From Fibrobacter sp. UWT2 (GTDB lineage Bacteria > Fibrobacterota > Fibrobacteria > Fibrobacterales > Fibrobacteraceae), in assembly GCF_900142545.1 (NCBI RefSeq), contig NZ_FRBF01000010.1, positions 1 through 64,000 on the forward strand: 64,000 bases of DNA, in the 5' to 3' direction. Positions 10,266 through 19,432 of the stretch are shown here, in pieces. The notes beneath the pieces were generated by a model that worked only from the letters and a program-made list of their open reading frames with translations, searched no databases and was not told where the DNA came from. A program made the position numbers and the translations under genes. Positions within the stretch are counted from its first letter, which is position 1. Every line of letters begins with the position of its first letter.

Positions 10266-12059
10266 CTACTTTTTGGAATCCTTGTTAGACTTCTTGGAAG
10301 CCTTCTTGCTTGGTGCGCTGATGGTCTTCTTGTAAAGATTCATGTCGCTCAAGTACTTGATGGCTTCGTTCAGCTGCTTATCCTGCTTCAAGGAGAAGGC
10401 GGTGCTGACGGAATCGTTGAGGAACGCGGTCAGGAGTTCGCGCTTGATGCCGTCCTTGATGTACTGCTTGTTCTCGTCGAACTGGGCGTTGCGGTTGTTT
10501 TCAAGGGTCTTGCGCATCTCTTCGAGGCGCTTGGCGAGAGCGGTGTCGCTTACCGTCTTTGCGCTGTCACCCATGTAGTTCTGTTCGCGGACAATGCTCT
10601 TTTCGAGCTGGTCCACGCCTACCAGAGCGTTGCTCTTGATCTTGGTGAAGTTCGTGTCCTTCATGCAGAAGTCGCGGAATTGCGTAAACAGGCTGTCGGG
10701 GACTTCCCAGTTGGCGCTCATCTTGACGCCGGCCTTTTCCAGTTCGGGGCGGATCTTGACGGCGAACTTGAAGTACATAGCCATACGTTCTTGCACCTGT
10801 ACCACCCAAGGCATGGGGGAAAGTTCCACTTCTACGTCGGGGGTAATGCCGCCGCTACCGAACATCATACGACCGTTGTTGGTGTAGAAGGTGTCGACCT
10901 TGGCGGTGTCTTTCTTGGTGGAATCGGCCTTTTCGTCGCCTTCTTCGGCGTATTCTTCTTCCATGATCTTGAGGCCCTTGATGCCGTTTTCGGGCTTGTT
11001 GATGCAGCGGCCGAAGGGCAGGTAGTAGAATGCCGTGGTGAGCTTGAGGGCGTTACCCTGGTTGTCCAGCGGGAAAATCGTCTGCACGGAACCCTTACCA
11101 AAGGATGTCTTACCAATGATCAAGGCGCGGTCCCAGTCCTGGAGGGCGCCAGAAACAATTTCGGCTGCACTGGCGGAACCTTGGTTCAGGAGCACCACCA
11201 TGGGCACTTCCGGCTTTACGATGCCGTTCTTGCGGGCGTGGCTTTCGGTCCTTTGGGTGCGTCCGCGGGTGCTCACGATCAGGTTGCCCTGCTTCAGGAA
11301 CAATTCGCTGATTTCGATGGCCTGGTTCAGAAGTCCACCCGGATTGTAGCGCATGTCGAGGATAATCTTCTTCATGCCCTGCTTCTGGAGGCTCTTGAGG
11401 GCGTTTTCTACGTCGCTAGTGGTCTTGTCGCTAAAGGTAGCGAGCTTGATATAGCCGATATCCTTGGTGACCATGCCGTAGTAGGGCACGGCGTGCACAA
11501 TGATTTCGGCACGGGTAATGGTAAAGTCCATCAGGTCGGGCACGCCTTCGCGTTCAATAGAAACGGTCACGTCGGTGCCGATCTTGCCGCGGAGCTTGTT
11601 TACAGCTTCGTCGAGACTGAGTCCCTTGGTGTCCTTGCCGTCAATTTTACGGATGCGGTCACCGGCGCGGATGCCCAGGCGGAAAGCCGGGGTGCCGGAC
11701 AAGGGGGAAATAACGGTCAAAATATTGTCGCGGAGGCTAATGGTGATGCCTACGCCGCCGAATTTGCCTTCCATGGAGACTTTAAGGCTTTCGTAGTCCT
11801 TGGGAGAGAACACGGTTGTGTGCGGGTCCAAGATGTTACGGATGCCGTTCAAGGCTGCGTCGGTGAGCTCTGTGGGGTTCACGTCTTCCACATACTTGCG
11901 GTTGACTTCGGAAAGAACCTTGTTCAGGCGGGAAACTTCGTTGTAGAAGTCGCCGGGAGGATCTTTTTTGTCGTTTGCCGCAAAGGGGCTAGTCGTGAAG
12001 CAAAGAGCCGAGAGACCGGCTACAAGAAGGGTTCGAAAATTCAGCATATTGAAATTCAT
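10266..12059 (-). CDS. C-terminal processing protease (S41 family)
   Basis: The 597-residue periplasmic protease has a signal peptide (residues about 1-28, ending FAA), an S41 N-terminal helical segment, a PDZ domain (about 88-170, GKFGGVGITIS and GDRIRKIDGKD), and the tail-specific protease core. The nucleophile serine lies in NQGSASAAEIVSG and the lysine in TSFGKGSVQ. It should clip C-terminal tails of envelope proteins. The C-terminal extension (about 420-597) is Lys-rich and ends in a run of Lys/Ser. AAGG sits almost against the ATG at 12059; a second ATG at 12047 is possible. It is separated from the sigma factor by a terminator, so it has its own promoter. Confidence 0.9.
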   Translation of the reverse strand: MNFNMLNFRTLLVAGLSALCFTTSPFAANDKKDPPGDFYNEVSRLNKVLSEVNRKYVEDVNPTELTDAALNGIRNILDPHTTVFSPKDYESLKVSMEGKFGGVGITISLRDNILTVISPLSGTPAFRLGIRAGDRIRKIDGKDTKGLSLDEAVNKLRGKIGTDVTVSIEREGVPDLMDFTITRAEIIVHAVPYYGMVTKDIGYIKLATFSDKTTSDVENALKSLQKQGMKKIILDMRYNPGGLLNQAIEISELFLKQGNLIVSTRGRTQRTESHARKNGIVKPEVPMVVLLNQGSASAAEIVSGALQDWDRALIIGKTSFGKGSVQTIFPLDNQGNALKLTTAFYYLPFGRCINKPENGIKGLKIMEEEYAEEGDEKADSTKKDTAKVDTFYTNNGRMMFGSGGITPDVEVELSPMPWVVQVQERMAMYFKFAVKIRPELEKAGVKMSANWEVPDSLFTQFRDFCMKDTNFTKIKSNALVGVDQLEKSIVREQNYMGDSAKTVSDTALAKRLEEMRKTLENNRNAQFDENKQYIKDGIKRELLTAFLNDSVSTAFSLKQDKQLNEAIKYLSDMNLYKKTISAPSKKASKKSNKDSKK

Positions 12060-12105
12060 GCCTTAAAAATACAATTTCATTTGTTTGTCGGGGCCCCAAA
12101 AACGG

Positions 12106-12134
12106 AAAAAACCGGCCGAAAGGGCCGGTTTTTT
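12106..12134. terminator. Terminator after sigma-factor gene
   Basis: AAAAAACCGGCC pairs with GGCCGGTTTTTT around a GAAAG loop, with A and T runs on both sides. On the minus strand it ends the sigma-factor transcript 44 bases after its stop. Confidence 0.85.
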
Positions 12135-12177
12135 AGTTATAAGGAGAGAGAGAAAAAAGATCTAAAAAGGTTTAAGC

Positions 12178-13032
12178 TTAGGCGGCGTCGTTCAAAACGC
12201 GGGCGAGCTGTTCGTTCCTGAGTTTTTCCAGGGCGGAATCCTTGAGCTGGCGGGTGCGTTCCTTGGAAAGGCCGACCATCGGGGCGATTTCCTTCAGGTT
12301 CAGGTCGGAATCCATCTTGAAGCCGAAATAGAGCTTGATGATTTCCTTTTCCTGGTCAGAAAGGCTGTTGTTCATCGCCTTGTCGAAAAGCTTGCTACGG
12401 TTGTTCTTTTCGGCGAGTTCATCGGTGCGGAATTCGGTCGCTGCGATGGTATCACCGAGAGTCATATCGCCATCTTCGCCCACCGGGGTGTCGAGGGAGG
12501 TAGACTTGCTGCCCATCATCAAGATCTTTTCGATGTCGTTAGCTTTGTACTTGGAGACACCTTCGAGGCTCTTGGGGTCAAGCATAAGACCGCCGCCCAC
12601 AACCTGGTGCATCTGGCCGCCCTTCTTGGCAAAGCGGCGGAGCACGAGTTCCTTTTCGGCGCTGATGCGGACCAAACGGCCGCGTTCAGCGATGGCGCGG
12701 GTGATGTTCTGGCGAACCCACCAAACGGCGTAGCTGATAAACTTGATTTTTTGAGTGTGGTCAAAGCGACGAGCGGCTTCGATAAGGCCCATGTTGCCTT
12801 CGTTGATGAGCTCGTTCACGTCGATGCCCTGACCCTTGTAAAGGTTGGCGATGTTCACTACAAAGCGGAGGTTGCTCTTGACCAGCAGATCCATGGCTTC
12901 GCGGCTGCCTTCGCGGACTTTGGCAAGTACAACCTTTTCCTGTTCCTTGGTAAGCAGCGGATATTTAGAAATATCGTTCAGATACTGGAAATAAACATCC
13001 CTGTCGTCACGAACGTGTGTATTCTTTGTCAT
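12178..13032 (-). CDS. RpoD-family sigma factor (no region 1.1)
   Basis: I choose the ATG at 13032 because GAGG lies seven bases upstream; a longer GTG start at 13101 is in frame but lacks a ribosome site. The 284-residue product has region 1.2 (YLNDISKYPLLTKEQE), region 2 with the core-binding and -10 helices (KFISYAVWWVRQNI), a region 3 and a region 4 helix-turn-helix (LKEIAPMVGLSKERTRQL). It has no region 1.1, as in group 2 or 3 factors and the primary factors of related phyla. A second such factor is encoded at 59412. Which promoters it serves is unknown. A two-codon start-stop frame lies in the leader. Confidence 0.9.
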   Translation of the reverse strand: MTKNTHVRDDRDVYFQYLNDISKYPLLTKEQEKVVLAKVREGSREAMDLLVKSNLRFVVNIANLYKGQGIDVNELINEGNMGLIEAARRFDHTQKIKFISYAVWWVRQNITRAIAERGRLVRISAEKELVLRRFAKKGGQMHQVVGGGLMLDPKSLEGVSKYKANDIEKILMMGSKSTSLDTPVGEDGDMTLGDTIAATEFRTDELAEKNNRSKLFDKAMNNSLSDQEKEIIKLYFGFKMDSDLNLKEIAPMVGLSKERTRQLKDSALEKLRNEQLARVLNDAA

Positions 13033-13058
13033 ATCAACCTCGTTGCTTGTTGTTTCGT

Positions 13059-13064
13059 TTACAT
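13059..13064 (-). promoter_or_regulatory. Start-stop minimal frame in sigma-factor leader
   Basis: On the minus strand the sequence GGAGGT (13075-13080) is followed after ten bases by ATGTAA, a start codon immediately followed by stop. It lies 26 bases before the chosen sigma-factor ATG and after the alternative GTG start. It could hold an initiating ribosome next to the true start, but it may be chance. Confidence 0.3.
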
Positions 13065-13232
13065 TCGTAAATCTACCTCCATTTTCATTTTCAAGTGTCA
13101 CGGATTACGCCTTTGTTCGCAAAAGTTGTTTGTGAATTTCGTCAAAGAAAAGTGGACTTTTGTCACGTTTTTGTCATAACGCCCTTTTTTTTGGCAAAAT
13201 AAGACCTATTTTTGTGTCTACAAGAGGAAAAA

Positions 13233-14447
13233 ATGACGACAAAGTACGCAAAATCCGCTTTTCGAGCCTTTTTACGCCGCAATTATGAACGTTTCGCGGA
13301 ACTTCAGGAAGCCCAATTCGAAAAAGGCGAGCGGGAACTAATCGAAATTATGGGCGACGAGAACGATGCCCAGTATCCGATTCCGACATTTGTACTGATG
13401 ATTCTGATTTGGATGTTTATCTTGCTGTTCCCGCTGATATTGCTGCTTGATCCGACATATCCGTTGACGCAAGTGTCGCTTATTAATCTTTCCTGCTACT
13501 ATTTGCCGCTTCTGGCAACGTTCTTGACCTTCTTGGTAAACCAGCGCTACCTTGTTCCAAAGTGCTTCTTTAGAAAACGTTATGCTTTGTTCTTTGCCGG
13601 CAACGCCGTGATTCTTTTTCTTTCGTTGCTAGGCCGCGAAGTGTTCTACTTCTTGATTCAGCGCAAGGCGGGCGAGGGAATTGTAGATTTCTTCAGCAAC
13701 TATTGTTTTAGTGCGGGGGCCGTGCGCGGGCATTTTTCCGTCTGGACTGTACTTGTGTTTCTGATTGCGCTTGCGCTCATCTGCTTTGTTTGCATTTTGA
13801 TTTCAATGTTTTCGAGGTTGATTATCAGAGCGTTTATCTTGCGTGAAAAGAAACGTTCAACTCTGGAATATGAACTCAAATTTTTGAAGAATCAGCTTTC
13901 GCCGCATTTCTTGTTCAATACCTTGAACAATATTACTAGCTTGATTCGTATAGACCCTGGCCTTGCCGAAACAAGTATGACGAAACTTTCGCAGCTGATT
14001 CGCGTGATGCTTTACCAGACAGGCGACAAGTATATTTCGCTTAAAGAAGATGTGGGCATTTTGGAAAAGTATGCGGAACTTGAGAAATTGAGACATGACG
14101 ATTCCTTTGATTTTAAATTTGAATACGAACTTGAAAATCCGGATTGTCAAGTGGAACCGCTGTTGATGATGCCGTTGATGGAAAATGCGATGAAGCATTG
14201 CGTGAATCCGGAAGGCAACAGTTTTGCACACATCAAGATTGTGCAGAAGGGAAATACAATTTCGTTTGTTAGCGAAAACAGCAACTTCCCGCGTAAGGCA
14301 AAGCCGAATGCGAGCGGCCTTGGACTTTCTACTTTCAAGAAGCGCTTGGAACTTATGTATGGCGGACGCTATCAATATAAAGCTGGCGTAGAAGGCGATG
14401 CATATAAAACGGAATTGAAAGTGGAATTGAAAAAGGATTCTGTGTAA
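13233..14447 (+). CDS. LytS/YehU-type sensor histidine kinase
   Basis: The start is the ATG at 13233, preceded by AAGAGG. The 404-residue protein has four membrane helices in residues about 45-200 (FVLMILIWMFILLFPLILLL and others). It then has the His_kinase domain of the LytS class with the phosphoacceptor in QLSPHFLFNTLNNI near 225, followed by an HATPase domain (MENAMKHCVNP, GLGLSTFKKRL). Such kinases normally act on LytTR-type response regulators. None is encoded next to it, so it is an orphan here. No periplasmic sensor domain is obvious; sensing may occur in the membrane. Confidence 0.88.
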   Translation: MTTKYAKSAFRAFLRRNYERFAELQEAQFEKGERELIEIMGDENDAQYPIPTFVLMILIWMFILLFPLILLLDPTYPLTQVSLINLSCYYLPLLATFLTFLVNQRYLVPKCFFRKRYALFFAGNAVILFLSLLGREVFYFLIQRKAGEGIVDFFSNYCFSAGAVRGHFSVWTVLVFLIALALICFVCILISMFSRLIIRAFILREKKRSTLEYELKFLKNQLSPHFLFNTLNNITSLIRIDPGLAETSMTKLSQLIRVMLYQTGDKYISLKEDVGILEKYAELEKLRHDDSFDFKFEYELENPDCQVEPLLMMPLMENAMKHCVNPEGNSFAHIKIVQKGNTISFVSENSNFPRKAKPNASGLGLSTFKKRLELMYGGRYQYKAGVEGDAYKTELKVELKKDSV

Positions 14448-14543
14448 ACGCTGTATACACTTTTTTCAAAATGTATCGCGGAATCTCTTTACAAGAAAAA
14501 AATCTTTATCTATAATTCCTTGCGGATCGATAAATAGTTTTTA

Positions 14544-14578
14544 GATACATCTGTTAACCACAGGTGTATTTTTTTTAT
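14544..14578 (+). terminator. Terminator-like hairpin after kinase gene
   Basis: GATACATCTGT and ACAGGTGTAT form an imperfect stem around TAACC, followed by eight T. It lies 97 bases after the kinase stop and 90 bases before the next start, so it may end the kinase transcript or attenuate the following operon. Confidence 0.65.
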
Positions 14579-14668
14579 CTGTTTAGGGTATCCATTTTTA
14601 TATGGCTTTTTATATCCTGCTCAGCGAACGCTGGGGAGCTTAACAAACATCTTTCAAATGGAGGTCCT

Positions 14669-15910
14669 ATGAAAAATAGGATGTCAAGGTGTGCAGCCTT
14701 GATAGGGACCGTATTGTCTCTTTCGGGTTATGCGCAGGTCTGTAACGATGTTTCGCTGTATAAAAATGGCGAAACTGGTAAAATGGAAACGACGAACATG
14801 ACGTTCCCGGAAGCGCCGGAATGGAGCGCCAACTGGGGCGAAATGGAGGCGCTTACCCCGCCTTATATCCGCTGGTCCGGTATGAAGGATAAGGCGGGGG
14901 ACTGGACGGGTATGCTGACGTTGAATCAGTTGCCGGTAACCGTCCAGGGCGGGAACTTGACTTTCAAGGTGCGTTCTACGCAGAAAGGTAAGTTCGGTAT
15001 TTGGCTTATGGGGGCATTCGGCAATAGCGGCGTGAAATTCTTTAATTTGGCCGCTAATAAGACTTATTCGCTGAAGGTTCTTGTTGAAGAGCTGATAGGG
15101 GGCGCCACCAAGACAATTGAAAAAATCGGCGTCGGACTCTTTGATGTCCCGGCTCATCAATACACGACGCTTTTCCTAGATGATATTGCCTTTAGTTGTG
15201 CGGTGTCGGGGGAATCTGCCGGAACGGGAATGCTGTATCCGTACAGTGACATGAATCCCAAGAATCCGTATCGTGAAGGTAAATTCCTGGCGATACCTAC
15301 GGCTATGACAACGGCAGCCTATTCCGAAGCAGAACGTCTTGAAACCAAGAATTCTACGCAGGCTGACTTTGTGCTGAGTGAACAGGAACATCGCCAGATT
15401 GAAGAATTCCCGACACGGACGGATTTGACTCCGCAGAAGTCCCGAGATGGTTGGTTCCGCAACATGTATTTCATTGACAGGAATCGCCTGCGCGACAGTG
15501 TGATTGCTAATCCGAAGGGCTTGTTCTACGAGGCAAACGAAGTCGCTGCAGAATCGGACAAGCGGGAAATGCCTCTCTTGATTGGTAACGTAGATTATGC
15601 CTATCGCATGTGTAACGATAGCGCTTGTAAAAACGTGCAATTGGTAAATGCGAGAATTTTGCAGGCGGCCCTGCCTTCGGCAAGTGTGAAGGGCTCGAAA
15701 CTCAGGGTTTTCTACGACCCTTATTTTGTCAGTACGAACAGAAATTCTTTGCCTAGAGTCGAAATCTATGCGAATAAGAAATGGCAGACTCTTGAACCGA
15801 AATCCGAAATGCTGCTGGAGTTTGAATCGGCAGGCGTGCAGCCTGTGAATGTTCGACTCTCTGAAGGCGGCGTCAATATCAATCAAACTTTATACGTGGA
15901 GGTGAAATAA
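14669..15910 (+). CDS. Secreted protein of unknown function, lipase partner
   Basis: The ATG at 14669 follows GGAGG by four bases; upstream in-frame codons lack such a site. The 413-residue product has a signal peptide (MKNRMSRCAALIGTVLSLSGYA). Residues 23-180 have a beta-rich, jelly-roll-like look with regular strands (GNLTFKVRSTQKGKFGIWLM, YTTLFLDDIAFSC), as in carbohydrate-binding domains. The C-terminal half is also beta-rich and has no catalytic motif I recognise. The stop overlaps the ATG of the lipase-like gene by one base, so the two are translated together and probably act together outside the cell. Confidence 0.6.
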   Translation: MKNRMSRCAALIGTVLSLSGYAQVCNDVSLYKNGETGKMETTNMTFPEAPEWSANWGEMEALTPPYIRWSGMKDKAGDWTGMLTLNQLPVTVQGGNLTFKVRSTQKGKFGIWLMGAFGNSGVKFFNLAANKTYSLKVLVEELIGGATKTIEKIGVGLFDVPAHQYTTLFLDDIAFSCAVSGESAGTGMLYPYSDMNPKNPYREGKFLAIPTAMTTAAYSEAERLETKNSTQADFVLSEQEHRQIEEFPTRTDLTPQKSRDGWFRNMYFIDRNRLRDSVIANPKGLFYEANEVAAESDKREMPLLIGNVDYAYRMCNDSACKNVQLVNARILQAALPSASVKGSKLRVFYDPYFVSTNRNSLPRVEIYANKKWQTLEPKSEMLLEFESAGVQPVNVRLSEGGVNINQTLYVEVK

Positions 15911-18438
15911 TGAAGTTCCTGTCATTTGTTTTAGCTTTGTTTGTTGGGGTGTCGTATTCTGCGGCTAGGGAACATATAGACTTGTTCTTTGGCAAGGACA
16001 AGAATCGTAGTGCCGATGATTTGTGCGTTGCAAAGCGAAATTCGTTTATGCCATTGCTTCGAACTGCGGCGGGCGAAGCATGCGTTACATCGCAAGTGGA
16101 TGCTAGCGTGAGGGTGTTGAATCCTCAGATAGATGAATCACAAAGGTACAATTTCAATCTGGTTCGTCCGTTTTTGATTATTGACGGCATTTACCTTGGT
16201 ACCGATAATAAAAGGTCTTTGAGCGAAATGCAAGAAGAAGTGGAACGCTTTGGTATTGTTGATCCACTTGTTGAATTAGGTTATACGGCGGTTCTGGTGC
16301 AGTTTTCGGAAACGGTGAGAAAATCCCTGCAAGAGAATGCGCAGACACTTGCGAATATTTTGCGTATCATGAATTCGAATGCCCTTTTCGGCTTTGAAAA
16401 TAAGCAGACTGATGGCTTTGTGGTACTCGGGGTGAGCCAGGGTGGTGTTCTTGGACGCTACGCCTCGTATTTGTACGATAATCAGCGTAACAAAAAGACG
16501 GATGCTCCCATTCGTCTGTATGCCTCTTTGGATTCGCCGCATCAGGGCGCGATTATGCCGCTTTCGCTGTACTACACGATTAATTTCTGGGCAAAAGAAG
16601 GTGGCTCCGATGCTGCCGAAGCATTCAAGGACTTGATTGATGGTCCGGGTGCAAGTGGCCTGTTGTTGCATCAGAAAAAGTGCAATGACGCTAAATGCGA
16701 TGATTATAGCTATGAGGTAAATACTTCTACCCAACGATTCCTTTTTGGTGAATATCGCAAGGCGGCTGAGTACAAGGGCTTCCCGTCGGTGCTGATTGCC
16801 CAAGGTCAGCTGAAGGGGACGATTCCGAACCATTCGAGTACGTATTTCGTGCTGAATAGGCACGCTAAAAAATATGGTTCCATATTCGGACGCGCCGAAA
16901 GTAAGCTCTATTCCTATACTGACGGCAAAACCGAAATTGCCAAGAACAGAATATACCGATATCCGGGTGAGATTGAAGAGGCTGCTCCAAAGGTTCCCGC
17001 TACTTATGATTTTGTTCAGGGGAGTACCTATCCGTTTGCGGAAACGATGTACCAGGGTTTGCGTGACGGCATGCTTGATGCTATGCCCAAGGGAATGAAG
17101 CAGAAGGTGGCTTTTACTTCTGTTGAACTTGCAACGGGCTGGGATGAAGATTCCCTGATGCAAAAGAACAGCACCTTCATTCCGACGGCCAGCGCCATGG
17201 ATTTGAACTGCAATGGGAAATTGGGCATGACCGATGTTTGCGCCTTTACGCAAAATCAGTCGGGATTCCCCTTTGCAAAACCGGAATCGAAAAGTTCCGC
17301 CAATGCGGTTTATGCCGTAGATGCGACACACCCGCGTTATAAGGAATCAATTAGCGGTAGGCATATTGAACTTCCTGAAAATAAAGATTTGAGTGCGGAT
17401 TCCGCGATTATTGGCGGCTTGCAAGTGGATATGTGGCGTGTACTTTGCGAACTAGCGAATTACGATTACGATAACGCCAATAAGGAGTTCCGTAACGAAA
17501 ATTTGGCTTGGTACTTTACGCCAGGCACCAATTGCATGGATCAGTCAAAGATGCCGAATTTCTTGAAGAAAGACGGCTATGTCCAGAAAAAATACTTTGC
17601 TTATAGCCGTTACGATTATAATGCCGACGCGACGGAACAGGACGAAAGCGTTGCTTTTGATGTTCCGGCCGGATGGCATAAGGTTGCCTCGTATAATAAT
17701 GGCGAAGATTTGATCGAAGGTGCAACATTCCAGGTGGATATCCAGGTCAATAAATCCAATGGAAATTGGATGAAAGCCGAACTCTTGTTACAGAAATCCA
17801 AAATCAGTTCTGGACAGATTCAGTTGCAAGAAAAGGATGTCCTTGTAGACGGAAAAACGCACCGAATCTATTGGAAACTTCCTGCAGGCGAAAGTGCTCT
17901 AAAGGGCTATCGCTGGCTAAGACTGGTGCTGAATTCGGATGGCGGTAACGTGACGGTTTCGAATCCGGTGCTGCTGAAAACCGTTGAAAATACGGAGAAA
18001 AAGTACGATAAACTCAGCGAGAATCTGTATCCGAATGCGGCTTTCAAGTTTGTGCCTTGGACTTCGGCTGTTTCGGCAACTCCGTATAGCGATGCCTTGG
18101 GCTCTGGAGTCTCCTTGCGTTTCCAGAAACTCCATGGTGGAGCCTATTTGGATTTGAGTGGTGATAAAAGTGCGGATTCTTACAGCAAGTTATTTGTCTA
18201 TTATTGGCCGGGAACTTGCCAGGGAACGGGAGTCTATTTCGATTCTTATTCCTCGGGGATAGAGCTGCTGCGTAATAATGCCGTTGCAGACGGAAATTTC
18301 CTAGTCAAAGAGATCCCGCTTTCGGACATTATTGATGCGAAAATTACGCATGATCATCGGAAAATTGCCTCAAGGTTGGTGTTTGCCAACGTAAAAACGG
18401 ATGAGGTTTGTTCTGTGTACAGAATTTTTGCGAAATAG
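15910..18438 (+). CDS. Secreted lipase-like alpha/beta hydrolase
   Basis: The 842-residue protein has a signal peptide (about 1-18) and an alpha/beta-hydrolase core in residues 80-420. Landmarks are the lid-side strand RPFLIIDGIYLG, the nucleophile elbow VVLGVSQGGVLGRY (GxSxG) near residue 177, and the strand LYASLDSPHQGA typical of lipases acting on acyl esters. The rest is beta-rich, with a jelly-roll-like module near 580-690 and a similar one near 700-842, so the enzyme may bind polymers or cell surfaces. The gene overlaps its upstream partner by one base. The substrate could be a lipid or a polysaccharide ester; the sequence does not decide. Confidence 0.65.
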   Translation: MKFLSFVLALFVGVSYSAAREHIDLFFGKDKNRSADDLCVAKRNSFMPLLRTAAGEACVTSQVDASVRVLNPQIDESQRYNFNLVRPFLIIDGIYLGTDNKRSLSEMQEEVERFGIVDPLVELGYTAVLVQFSETVRKSLQENAQTLANILRIMNSNALFGFENKQTDGFVVLGVSQGGVLGRYASYLYDNQRNKKTDAPIRLYASLDSPHQGAIMPLSLYYTINFWAKEGGSDAAEAFKDLIDGPGASGLLLHQKKCNDAKCDDYSYEVNTSTQRFLFGEYRKAAEYKGFPSVLIAQGQLKGTIPNHSSTYFVLNRHAKKYGSIFGRAESKLYSYTDGKTEIAKNRIYRYPGEIEEAAPKVPATYDFVQGSTYPFAETMYQGLRDGMLDAMPKGMKQKVAFTSVELATGWDEDSLMQKNSTFIPTASAMDLNCNGKLGMTDVCAFTQNQSGFPFAKPESKSSANAVYAVDATHPRYKESISGRHIELPENKDLSADSAIIGGLQVDMWRVLCELANYDYDNANKEFRNENLAWYFTPGTNCMDQSKMPNFLKKDGYVQKKYFAYSRYDYNADATEQDESVAFDVPAGWHKVASYNNGEDLIEGATFQVDIQVNKSNGNWMKAELLLQKSKISSGQIQLQEKDVLVDGKTHRIYWKLPAGESALKGYRWLRLVLNSDGGNVTVSNPVLLKTVENTEKKYDKLSENLYPNAAFKFVPWTSAVSATPYSDALGSGVSLRFQKLHGGAYLDLSGDKSADSYSKLFVYYWPGTCQGTGVYFDSYSSGIELLRNNAVADGNFLVKEIPLSDIIDAKITHDHRKIASRLVFANVKTDEVCSVYRIFAK

Positions 18439-18472
18439 GGCCGATTTTTAGGCGATAATCTTATTTTTCTTT

Positions 18473-18499
18473 GCGGTATGGACTCCCATACCGCTTTTA
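18473..18499 (+). terminator. Stem-loop just before ribosome site of lipoprotein gene
   Basis: GCGGTATGG and CCATACCGC form a perfect 9-bp stem around ACTC, followed by TTTTAT. It ends one base before AGGAG of the next gene, so it can end the lipase operon and, in readthrough RNA, could affect ribosome access. Confidence 0.65.
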
Positions 18500-18512
18500 T
18501 AGGAGTAATGAT

Positions 18513-19301
18513 ATGAAGAAAAAACTCATTCTGCTGGCGACCATATCGGTAGCGCTTACGGGGTGTCTCCAGCCGACTGCACGCTCTATGGGTGCGACGT
18601 TGATGCCAGCCCCGATGCTTCATCGCGCCTCGCCTGACAACGCCTCGCAGGAATTGTCTGTTGCCGCATCGGGCTTTTATGGACATACCGGTGATGCCTA
18701 CAATGTGGAAGACGTGAATGCTGGTGGCGGAAACGTTGGTGTGACTTATCGCTTGGGCGGGGCGGTCTCGCCGCTATTTGTGAATGTGGCTGCCGGCGTT
18801 TTTGGCGGATCGCTCCAATTTGGCTGTGATAAGGATTATGCTTGCGATAGTACTGATGTCAAGTATAATGCTTGGCTTGAGTCCGATGCGGGCAAGGACA
18901 GCTATAGTTTCTGGAATGTGCAGGAACGTATTCTTCTCGGTGCCGATTTCAGTGTCGGTTATGCCATTTTCGGTGCCGCTGCGGGCGTTCAAATGTTCCA
19001 GGGCGGTTCCGATTATGACGATATGCGTGAAAAGCTGGACGAAGACAGGTTTATCAATAGCATCGACAAAAACAACGGTGTCGCCGCAGTTACTTCTGTA
19101 TGGCTTGGCTCATACTTAGGACGTCAAGGTCAATATGGCAACTTGGTTGCTGAAATGGATCTCTTCTACAAGGGCGATATCGATGATTGGACATCGTCTA
19201 TCAAGTGGACGTATACGCACCCGAGCGGATTCTTCGGCGGGGCGGCTTACGGAAATTTGATGGAACTCTCCGTGTTTGCGGGTAAGCAGTTCGTGTTTTA
19301 G
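18513..19301 (+). CDS. Lipoprotein with beta-barrel-like body
   Basis: The ATG at 18513 follows AGGAG. The 262-residue protein has a lipoprotein signal (MKKKLILLATISVALTGC), and the remainder consists of amphipathic strands rich in Gly and aromatic residues (GVTYRLGGAVSPLFVNVAAG, LLGADFSVGYAIFGAAAGVQ). It ends in a strand with a terminal Phe (LSVFAGKQFVF), which is typical of outer-membrane barrel proteins. A lipobox plus barrel is unusual but known in this kind of bacterium. Function is not known. Two terminators follow. Confidence 0.6.
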   Translation: MKKKLILLATISVALTGCLQPTARSMGATLMPAPMLHRASPDNASQELSVAASGFYGHTGDAYNVEDVNAGGGNVGVTYRLGGAVSPLFVNVAAGVFGGSLQFGCDKDYACDSTDVKYNAWLESDAGKDSYSFWNVQERILLGADFSVGYAIFGAAAGVQMFQGGSDYDDMREKLDEDRFINSIDKNNGVAAVTSVWLGSYLGRQGQYGNLVAEMDLFYKGDIDDWTSSIKWTYTHPSGFFGGAAYGNLMELSVFAGKQFVF

Positions 19302-19329
19302 TAAGAAACTCCCGAAAAAAGAAAAACAG

Positions 19330-19396
19330 AAGTTCCTGGCATTTTGCCGGGAACTTTTGCATAAAAAAGAGCCGTGGCTTTGAACCACGGCTCTTT
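19330..19396. terminator. Two consecutive terminator hairpins
   Basis: The first is AAGTTCCTGGC with GCCGGGAACTT (19330-19356). The second is AGAGCCGTGG with CCACGGCTCT flanked by A and T runs (19364-19396). They serve the plus-strand lipoprotein gene and the minus-strand carboxyltransferase gene, which converge here. Confidence 0.85.
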
Positions 19397-19432
19397 CTAA
19401 TTTGTTTGTAGAACGGCGGATGCCGTAACAAA

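Noticed and set aside
10098-12221. 707-codon plus-strand ORF opposite the C-terminal protease gene
   Set aside because: It runs antisense to a clear protease, has no family-like segments, and arises from strong codon bias on the real strand.
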